Assembly (NCBI GenBank): GCA_947573015.1
Contig: CANPDS010000047.1
Coordinates: 1-11,669, forward strand
Origin: an uncultured Muribaculum sp.
GTDB taxonomy: Bacteria > Bacteroidota > Bacteroidia > Bacteroidales > Muribaculaceae
Length of the DNA: 11,669 nucleotides
Direction of reading: 5' to 3'
Below are positions 1 to 5,334 of the stretch, piece by piece. The notes below the pieces were generated by a model. That model was given only the letters and a program-made list of their open reading frames with translations, made no database searches and was not told the origin of the DNA. How positions within the stretch are numbered: position 1 is the first letter of the stretch; every line of letters begins with the position of its first letter. Position numbers and translations under genes: made by a program.

Positions 1-1077
1 TGGAGATTTGGCAAGAGTAGACTCGATTATGCGACGGATGTCAAGATAACCTATGCGCTCGTGGAGAAATGCATCTACGGCAATTTCATTTGCAGCGTTG
101 ATGATACATGCTGTGTTGCCTCCGCGACTCAGAGCAAAATATGCCATGTTGATTAGTGGGAATTTTTCAGTGTCGGGACGGAAGAATTCAAGCTTGGCAT
201 AGTCGGATAGACGCAGACCAGCACGGTTGGTTGTCAGACGGTTGGCATCGCCGAGGGCATACCTTATAGGAAGATGCATGTCGGGTACACCGAGCTGAGC
301 TTTTACCGCTCCATCAGCGAATTCTACCATTGAGTGAACTATTGACTGTGGATGCACTACCGCTTCAATCCGGTCAGGAGTTATGCCGAAAAGCCATCTT
401 GCCTCTATGATTTCAAATGCTTTGTTGAGCATTGTGGCTGAATCAATGGTGATTTTTGCACCCATCGACCAATTGGGATGTGCAAGTGCGTCGCGTACGG
501 TGACAGATCCGAGTTCCTCGATACTCCGTGTTCGGAACGGTCCTCCTGATGCAGTGATCAGAAGGCGTGTCACCGTATCTGGGTTCTCACCTACCATGCA
601 TTGATATATGGCAGAATGTTCGGAGTCGACCGGAATTATTCGCGACTTTGACTCATGTAGACGGCGTGTTACCAATTCGCCGGCTACTACCATGGTCTCT
701 TTGTTGGCCAACGCGATCTGCTTGCCGGCATCTATGGCTCGGAGTGTCGGAGCAAGACCGCTGTAGCCCACGGTTGCAGTGACTACCGTGTCGATGTCAT
801 TGCGCTCCATTGCATCGGCTATGGCGTCGGCACCTGCCGCAGTCTCAATGCCGAGTGGCGAAAGTGCCTCCCTTAGAATGCCATATTTTGATGGATCGGC
901 TATGATAGCCAGATTTGGACGGTGAGTTATGGCCTGTTCGATGAGTCGATCGACATTTTGTCCGGCAACCAGCACAGTGGCGCGGAAACGTTGCGGATAT
1001 TCTGCTATGATGTCAAGCGTCTGTACTCCTATGGAGCCTGTGCTCCCGAGTATCGCTATGTTTTTCTGTGAGCTCAC
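1..1077 (-). CDS. dxr: 1-deoxy-D-xylulose 5-phosphate reductoisomerase, C-terminus cut off by window edge
   Basis: Cytosolic NADPH-dependent enzyme that converts DXP to 2-C-methyl-D-erythritol 4-phosphate, the committed step of the MEP isoprenoid pathway. I translated it from the reverse strand; 359 residues are visible. The N-terminal NADPH-binding loop GSTGSIG is at residues 11-17 and ALANKE is near 122-127. The metal and substrate site includes PVDSEHSA (Asp151, Glu153), ASGGPFR at 176-182, HPNWSMG from His200, and MLNKAFE with Asn218, Lys219 and Glu222. The family is about 385-400 residues, so some 25-40 C-terminal residues lie outside the window. The start is GTG at 1077: an in-frame TAA sits two codons upstream, so no earlier start exists, and the first ATG is far inside the fold. 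It lies 64 bp downstream of the LytM-like gene on the same strand, probably in one transcript. All catalytic residues I can place are intact. Confidence 0.96.
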   Translation of the reverse strand, partial: MSSQKNIAILGSTGSIGVQTLDIIAEYPQRFRATVLVAGQNVDRLIEQAITHRPNLAIIADPSKYGILREALSPLGIETAAGADAIADAMERNDIDTVVTATVGYSGLAPTLRAIDAGKQIALANKETMVVAGELVTRRLHESKSRIIPVDSEHSAIYQCMVGENPDTVTRLLITASGGPFRTRSIEELGSVTVRDALAHPNWSMGAKITIDSATMLNKAFEIIEARWLFGITPDRIEAVVHPQSIVHSMVEFADGAVKAQLGVPDMHLPIRYALGDANRLTTNRAGLRLSDYAKLEFFRPDTEKFPLINMAYFALSRGGNTACIINAANEIAVDAFLHERIGYLDIRRIIESTLAKSP

Positions 1078-1141
1078 GATTTATATGATATATAAATATA
1101 TGTGCAAAGATAATGTAAATTCCGTGATTATGGAAATTTGG

Positions 1142-1996
1142 CTATATTGGCATGAAACGTAATGGTTCAAGTTGTGCCCCCGCACTCCATAGCTCGATCG
1201 AAATTAAGGATGATGATGCGGTAGATCCGATTGTCTCACCTGATAAAAGACGTTCACCACGTCGCGCAGATACTTTTTCTATACCGTTGATGTATGTAAG
1301 GTAGCCGTTTGGGTGTTGCAGGACAACCGACCACAGATCGGCAGGAGAATAGCTTACTGATATGACCGTTGCTGGGGCGGGGGATATTACCGATGCATTG
1401 TTCGGTGCCCTTAGAATGAGTCTGTGTGGGGTTGATGATGGTTGTGGTTCTGCGCCGGCTATGGGATTGTGAAAAATGTGTATTGATTTCGCCGGTGGTG
1501 TGTTGGTATCGATAGTATAGCGACGGCGTTCGTCTACTTGTTTTCTTAGAGCCACTTCTCTTTCTGAAGCCTTGATCAGGGAATCAGAATCAATTGCATG
1601 TTCTTGCTGTTGGTATGAAATAAGTATTGATGTTGTGCTGTCTCCACGTAGTAGAGATGTTATATTGCTTAGATATGAGGAAGTAGCCTGGGCGGAAGTG
1701 AGGATTGAATCAACATGTAACACTTTTATCGCAATCTCTTGACGTTCGGTCTGCCTTAAATATCCCGGAAGCAGTGTCCTGAGGGGTGTTAGCACTATTA
1801 GTGTAGCCGCCATGCATCCTATGGCGACAAAAATGAGCGCCACTGCCGCTATTACCTTACGTTGCGACATTCTGATAGTCCATACTTCGTTGAATGTGTT
1901 CTCGTTTATGAAAGATAGTCTGAACCTACGATGAGTGCGCAGGCGGTGGCGTTTGTGAGATTGCTGATGGATGTCGCGAGATTGAGTGGATGGCAT
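1142..1996 (-). CDS. Membrane-anchored protein with degenerate LytM/M23-like C-terminal domain
   Basis: 284 residues. A basic cytoplasmic segment (residues 1-46) is followed by one transmembrane helix (about 47-71), a polar periplasmic stretch of mixed helical character (80-165) and a C-terminal beta-rich domain (about 170-283). The last part follows the LytM/M23 duplicated-hybrid-motif layout: an FHNPIAG entry, a central NGYLTYINGIEKV strand pair, a GERLLSGETIG turn and a final SIELWSAG. Active M23 enzymes have HxGxD, a HxH-type pair and a final HFELW. Here the Asp of the first motif is Leu and the two later His positions read Ile-Asn-Gly and Ser-Ile-Glu. The protein is therefore probably not a zinc peptidase; a structural or hydrolase-activating role like EnvC/NlpD is an inference. 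The ATG at 1996 is preferred because the segment before the helix (RFRLSFINENTF) resembles Bacteroidales M23 proteins that are encoded with dxr. An internal Met43 start would remove it. Confidence 0.8.
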   Translation of the reverse strand: MPSTQSRDIHQQSHKRHRLRTHRRFRLSFINENTFNEVWTIRMSQRKVIAAVALIFVAIGCMAATLIVLTPLRTLLPGYLRQTERQEIAIKVLHVDSILTSAQATSSYLSNITSLLRGDSTTSILISYQQQEHAIDSDSLIKASEREVALRKQVDERRRYTIDTNTPPAKSIHIFHNPIAGAEPQPSSTPHRLILRAPNNASVISPAPATVISVSYSPADLWSVVLQHPNGYLTYINGIEKVSARRGERLLSGETIGSTASSSLISIELWSAGAQLEPLRFMPI

Positions 1997-2015
1997 TTGG
2001 GTATTTTGATTTTTG

Positions 2016-2046
2016 CAAATATAAGGATAAAATTTATACTTTGAAA
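2016..2046 (-). promoter_or_regulatory. Putative promoter for the LytM-like gene and dxr
   Basis: Read on the minus strand, a perfect Bacteroidetes -7 box TATATTTG (2023 to 2016) is preceded after 19 bp by TTTC (2046 to 2043), a three-of-four match to the -33 TTTG. Transcription would begin near 2010, leaving a leader of about a dozen bases before the ATG at 1996. Confidence 0.5.
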
Positions 2047-2152
2047 TTAACAGTCTTGGAATGTGTGCAGCTAAAGTAGTTTATATTAGTAAATTGTGAA
2101 GATAAAGTGGATCTTTCTTTTAACAATCTAATGTTAAAATCTGTGGAAAAAA

Positions 2153-2184
2153 GTTGCAGAGATTCTAACAAAACTTTACCTTTG
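2153..2184 (+). promoter_or_regulatory. Promoter of the OmpA-family gene
   Basis: A -33 box GTTG (2153-2156), 20 bp spacer and -7 box TACCTTTG (2177-2184) fit the Bacteroidetes sigma-ABfr consensus TTTG-N19-21-TAnnTTTG. A start site near 2190 gives a leader of about 150 nt before the ATG at 2343. It diverges from the promoter at 2016-2046. Confidence 0.75.
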
Positions 2185-2269
2185 TGAAAATTTTGCTGAA
2201 CAAAGAGCGAGTCTGCTGCGTTACAATAGCAAAATCTACCGACAACGATTGCTTCAAGGATTATGAGGG

Positions 2270-2298
2270 ATCGCCGGAATCTTCCAAACCGGTACGAT
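2270..2298 (+). promoter_or_regulatory. Hairpin in the ompA-type leader
   Basis: ATCGCCGG (2270-2277) can pair with CCGG-TA-CGAT (2289-2298), giving 8 bp with a two-base bulge and an 11-nt loop. It ends 44 nt before the start codon and is followed by an A/T-rich, probably single-stranded segment. A role in mRNA stability or translation is inference only. Confidence 0.35.
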
Positions 2299-2342
2299 GT
2301 AAAAAGGTTAAAATAAATATTATAAATCAAAAACTAAAGAGA

Positions 2343-3548
2343 ATGAAAACGAACATCCTTTTCGGTTTTGCTGCCTGCGGCGCAATGCTGCTTTCGGCAA
2401 ATGTAGCCTCAGCACAGGAAGCTGTGGCTGTAGAGGAAGTTACTATCACTGAGACTGAGGCTGTAGAGTGTGTTGATCACTACTACTCAGAGCGTGGCGC
2501 TAACTGGTTCCTCCAGCTCGGTGCCGGTATGGAACTTCCCATGGGTGACCGTGTTGACGACGGTGAGGCTCACCACCGCCATATCACCGCAGCCTACAAC
2601 CTTGGCTTCGGAAAATGGTTCAGCCCCTATCTGGCTTGGCGTATCAGCGGTACATATTGCTCTTACCATGTAGTTGCTTCAGGATACAACAAGGCTAAGT
2701 TCTTCAACGCTAACGTTGACCTTATGTGGGATATGTTCAACAGTTTCGGCAGTGTGAACGCAAACCGCTTCTTTAGTGTAGTTCCTTTCGTAGGCGTTGG
2801 CGTTTCTCGCTCATGGGGCTGGTCAGATCAGGAACTCCTTCCCTATACACAGCATGGCGCAGTGAAGAGCCGTATCTGGGAATTCCCCGTGTCAATGGGT
2901 CTCCAGCTCCGCTTCCGTCTCTGCAAGTATGTTGACTTCTTTGCAGAAGGTCGCTTCGGTCTCTTCGGCGATGAATTCGATGGTGTACCTCAGGGTCAGA
3001 ATGTTGACATGAACCTTAATGTACTCGGTGGTTTCAACATCAACTTTGGCGGTAAGAACTTTAAGAGCTTCAATCCTTGCAACTATCTTGGCTACATCAA
3101 CCAGCTCAATGGTCAGGTAAATGATCTCCGTGGTGCTCTCGCTACATGTGGTGCTGCTCTTGCAGCTGCTGAGGCACAGCTTCCCTGTCCTGAGGTAGTA
3201 GCTCCTGAATGCCCCGATGCACAGGCTCCTCTGCTCTCTACTGTTCGCTTCACCATCAACTCTGCCAAGATTACATCTACCGAGACTGTAAATGTATTCA
3301 ACATTGCACAGTGGATGAAGGCTAACCCCAACAGCAATGTTGTAATCAAGGGCTATGCTGATAAGAACACCGGTACTGCCGCTTACAACATGAAGCTTTC
3401 AGAGCGTCGTGCACAGAATGTATACGATATGCTCACCAAGGAGTATGGTATTCCTGCTGACCGTCTGACAATCAAGGCTGAGGGATCTGACTCACAGGTT
3501 TACGATGTCAACAACTGGAACCGTATCGTAATCTTCTCTCAGAACTAA
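2343..3548 (+). CDS. OmpA-family outer membrane porin/peptidoglycan anchor
   Basis: 401 residues from the ATG at 2343. Residues 1-24 form a signal peptide with a likely cleavage after ASA, before Gln25. An acidic stretch (26-45) leads into an eight-stranded beta-barrel-like domain (about 52-237, many aromatic alternating strands). A linker (245-295) with helix YINQLNGQVNDLRGAL and a proline-rich, Cys-containing part (Cys269, 282, 290) joins it to a C-terminal OmpA/MotB domain (about 298-401). The peptidoglycan-binding signature is intact: GYADK with Asp340 and NMKLSERRA with Arg356. The domain order matches Bacteroidales OmpA proteins that link the outer membrane to the cell wall. The reading frame stays open upstream to 2184, but that part overlaps the -7 box and lies before the predicted transcription start, and only the ATG at 2343 begins a signal peptide. 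The gene is monocistronic, with its own promoter and terminator, and is probably highly expressed. Confidence 0.93.
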   Translation: MKTNILFGFAACGAMLLSANVASAQEAVAVEEVTITETEAVECVDHYYSERGANWFLQLGAGMELPMGDRVDDGEAHHRHITAAYNLGFGKWFSPYLAWRISGTYCSYHVVASGYNKAKFFNANVDLMWDMFNSFGSVNANRFFSVVPFVGVGVSRSWGWSDQELLPYTQHGAVKSRIWEFPVSMGLQLRFRLCKYVDFFAEGRFGLFGDEFDGVPQGQNVDMNLNVLGGFNINFGGKNFKSFNPCNYLGYINQLNGQVNDLRGALATCGAALAAAEAQLPCPEVVAPECPDAQAPLLSTVRFTINSAKITSTETVNVFNIAQWMKANPNSNVVIKGYADKNTGTAAYNMKLSERRAQNVYDMLTKEYGIPADRLTIKAEGSDSQVYDVNNWNRIVIFSQN

Positions 3549-3590
3549 TGATTACTGATAAAATCTGACGAAAGTCAAATTAACGATAAA

Positions 3591-3626
3591 AATCCCGGTA
3601 TCTTGTATGATGCCGGGATTTTTTTT
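3591..3626 (+). terminator. Rho-independent terminator of the OmpA-family gene
   Basis: AATCCCGG (3591-3598) pairs perfectly with CCGGGATT (3613-3620) around a 14-nt loop, followed by a run of T to 3626. The A run at 3588-3592 also gives a T tract on the minus strand, so it could work in both directions. Confidence 0.88.
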
Positions 3627-3657
3627 GTGTATTATTGGTGGGGAGATTTGATACTGT

Positions 3658-3697
3658 AAAAAAACAGACGGCATGGCTTATCACAAGCTCTGCCGCC
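3658..3697 (-). terminator. Terminator-like hairpin facing the minus strand
   Basis: On the minus strand GGCGGCA (3697-3691) pairs with TGCCGTC (3673-3667; one G-U pair) and an inner GCTT/AAGC stem closes a 5-nt loop. After two bases follows a run of seven T (3664-3658). No minus-strand gene is evident between this point and 4190, so either an unseen RNA ends here or it only insulates ompA from antisense reading. On the plus strand the T tract is just three bases. Confidence 0.5.
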
Positions 3698-3819
3698 TTT
3701 CCATTCATGAGAAATTTGATCTACTGTTTTAGAGTTGTTAGATTGTTATTTATTATGGTGTTGTTGTGTTAATGGGGATGTGTTGTATGTTGTTTGGGAT
3801 TGTAATGTGTTATATGAAG

Positions 3820-3851
3820 GTAGAATGTCATATATTATAGTAGAATGACAT
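3820..3851. repeat. Paired 12-bp repeat with 20-bp period, also an inverted repeat
   Basis: GTAGAATGTCAT (3820-3831) and GTAGAATGACAT (3840-3851) differ at one position and start exactly 20 bp apart, two helical turns. The ends ATGTCAT and ATGACAT are also exact reverse complements. This would suit a dimeric or tandem DNA-binding protein; no regulator is identified. Confidence 0.45.
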
Positions 3852-3942
3852 CTTGATGCTTTAAATAAGGGGAATTTATGATATTGAATGTGTATTATGT
3901 AGCTTTGGAATTTTGTTGTTTTTAAGTTTTTGTATGTAAGTT

Positions 3943-3975
3943 GTTGATATTAAAGGGTAAAGTATGATATGTTTG
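3943..3975 (+). promoter_or_regulatory. Possible cryptic promoter inside the long intergenic region
   Basis: GTTG (3943-3946), 21 bp, then TATGTTTG (3968-3975) matches the Bacteroidetes consensus, and a second TAGATTTG overlaps just downstream (3976-3983). The G/T-rich composition makes chance matches likely. If active it would start a transcript near 3982 that runs into the sdh operon. Confidence 0.3.
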
Positions 3976-4041
3976 TAGATTTGTCTTAAATCATTGTGCA
4001 AGTATAGCGATTTTTGATAACATTAGCATAATATTTTTGAG

Positions 4042-4072
4042 ATATTTTTCAAAAATATGTTTTAAAACATAT
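4042..4072. promoter_or_regulatory. Two overlapping perfect palindromes upstream of sdh
   Basis: ATATTTTT-C-AAAAATAT (4042-4058) is a perfect inverted repeat around one base. It shares its last four bases with an 18-bp perfect palindrome at 4055-4072, centred on TTTTAAAA and containing TGT-N6-ACA. Another ATATTTTT lies 11 bp upstream (4031-4038). They sit 80-110 bp before the sdh -33 box, a common position for activator sites. The bound protein is unknown; AT-rich chance palindromes are the alternative. Confidence 0.45.
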
Positions 4073-4151
4073 ATTTGCTGCGCGGTGGATGGCTTGTTTA
4101 GTGCTTCGAAAAAGAGAAATAAAAAGTAATTAGCGAATTTTTTCTTTAATG

Positions 4152-4183
4152 TTTGTGCCGCGTTGTAAATTGTCTTAAATTTG
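4152..4183 (+). promoter_or_regulatory. Promoter of the sdhCAB operon
   Basis: TTTG (4152-4155), 20 bp spacer and TAAATTTG (4176-4183) match the Bacteroidetes vegetative consensus at every defined position. The start site would be near 4190, giving a leader of about 146 nt before sdhC. A CCGG-type hairpin (TCCGG at 4253-4257 with CCGGA at 4268-4272) lies in that leader, followed by about 60 nt of A-rich sequence. Confidence 0.8.
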
Positions 4184-4335
4184 CATATCAAAGTCGATAT
4201 GGCTATAGCTATGTAGTAATTTCAATATAGTCATGTCTGATACCGATCGTGTTCCGGACGAGATTGCCCGGAGTCAGAAGCATGCAACGCGAAACAATAA
4301 TTACATAACTAACTTAATCCAAATTCAAAACTACT

Positions 4336-5325
4336 ATGTGGTTAACAAGCTCGTCTATAGGACGCAAATTGGTGATGGCCGTTACTGGTATCTGCCTCGT
4401 CCTATTTGTAACTTTCCACTGCTTGATGAACGCGGTAGCGCTCGTTTATCCCGCTTCTTACAACGTGATATGCGAGTTCCTTGGAGCCAACTGGTATGCT
4501 CTTGTAGCATCTATGGGTCTGGCCGTGCTCTTCATCATTCACATTATCTATGCAGTATGGCTCACGCTCCAGAATCGTAAGGCGCGTGGCAATAACCGCT
4601 ATGCCATTAACAAGATCCCTAAGGGAGTTGAGTGGTCATCGCAGAACATGCTCGTGCTCGGTATCGTAGTGCTCGCATTTCTTGTAGTGCACTTGATTCA
4701 GTTCTGGGCTAAGATGCAGCTTGTTGAAATCCGTGGCGTAGAGGAGGTCCTCCCCCCATCTATGGGTACTCTTTTCATTCAGGAGGCTTTTAGCTGCGTA
4801 TGGACTCCGATTATCTATATCATCGGCTTTGTTGCTCTTTGGTTCCATATGAACCATGGTTTCTGGTCAATGCTCCACACTGTAGGTTGGGACAATAATG
4901 TATGGATAGGCCGCATTAAGAATATCGGTTGCTGGTGGACTTCGATCGTGGTAGTGCTTTTCATCGCACAGGCTATCGTGTTTACTGTAAATGCACATAA
5001 CGATTTCTATAAGAAAGATGCTGCCCTCCGCGACCAATATAAGGAAGTGCTTGGTGAGATGGTAGGTGTGCCTGCCGATCGTTTCGATTACGATCAACTC
5101 CCTTCAGCCGAAGACCTCAAGGCTGCAGAATCGCAGATGCAGCAGCTTAAGAATGATCCCGACATGGCTGCTCAGTATCAGGCTACCCCAGAGCGTATCG
5201 AGAAGCAGATGGAGAATATCGCCCAGTGGCGTCGTGTGCTTGAATTTGTAGATTACCTCAATGGTACCGATACTTGTGGTGCAGCATGCTCCGCTTCTGA
5301 CAATAATGTAGAACCAGCTAACTAA
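4336..5325 (+). CDS. sdhC: Succinate dehydrogenase/fumarate reductase diheme cytochrome b subunit with C-terminal extension
   Basis: Integral membrane anchor that passes electrons between (mena)quinone and the iron-sulfur subunit. 329 residues. Five helices are visible at about 11-36, 55-78, 104-124, 154-172 and 199-220. His28, His69, His119 and His171 fit the four axial ligands of the two b hemes in Wolinella-type FrdC. The opening MWLTSSSIGRK and the CEFLGANWYALV segment are typical of Bacteroidales members, which supports the ATG at 4336. Those members usually stop soon after helix five, at about 225-230 residues. Here about 108 hydrophilic residues follow (221-329), rich in Gln, Glu and Lys, predicted helical, and ending with Cys314 and Cys318. 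With an N-in topology this tail would be periplasmic. sdhA starts 9 bp after the stop, so translation is probably coupled. Confidence 0.93.
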   Translation: MWLTSSSIGRKLVMAVTGICLVLFVTFHCLMNAVALVYPASYNVICEFLGANWYALVASMGLAVLFIIHIIYAVWLTLQNRKARGNNRYAINKIPKGVEWSSQNMLVLGIVVLAFLVVHLIQFWAKMQLVEIRGVEEVLPPSMGTLFIQEAFSCVWTPIIYIIGFVALWFHMNHGFWSMLHTVGWDNNVWIGRIKNIGCWWTSIVVVLFIAQAIVFTVNAHNDFYKKDAALRDQYKEVLGEMVGVPADRFDYDQLPSAEDLKAAESQMQQLKNDPDMAAQYQATPERIEKQMENIAQWRRVLEFVDYLNGTDTCGAACSASDNNVEPAN

Positions 5326-5334
5326 TCAAGCGAT

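Larger units (their letters stand above)
3725..3983 (+). other. C-depleted, G/T-rich intergenic tract (no gene seen)
   Basis: On the plus strand there are only five C in 259 bases (3829, 3849, 3852, 3859, 3903). The first 104 bases (3725-3828) have 32 G and no C at all. No ORF with coding character is present on either strand. The opposite strand is correspondingly C/A-rich and nearly G-free, the base bias of Rho-loading sites. The sub-elements inside are listed separately; overall function is unknown. Confidence 0.7.

Noticed and set aside
2034..2330. 98-residue minus-strand ORF across the ompA leader
   Set aside because: It overlaps the divergent promoters and leader, has no motif, and its composition is that of AT-rich spacer.
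2184..2342. 53-codon N-terminal extension of the OmpA protein
   Set aside because: It would begin inside the -7 box, before the predicted transcript start, and would bury the signal peptide that starts at 2343.
4021..4048. dif-like chromosome dimer resolution site (GCATAA half-site)
   Set aside because: Only one arm resembles a XerC half-site; the XerD arm at the right spacing does not match.
3991..4191. 66-residue minus-strand ORF upstream of sdhC
   Set aside because: It starts at TTG, covers the consensus sdh promoter and both palindromes, and its Phe/Leu/Lys-rich composition is what AT-rich noise gives.
4233..4580. 115-residue plus-strand ORF starting in the sdh leader and running into sdhC in another frame
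   Set aside because: No recognisable motif, low-complexity N-terminus, and more than two thirds overlaps the certain sdhC reading frame. A short leader peptide cannot be excluded but nothing supports it.
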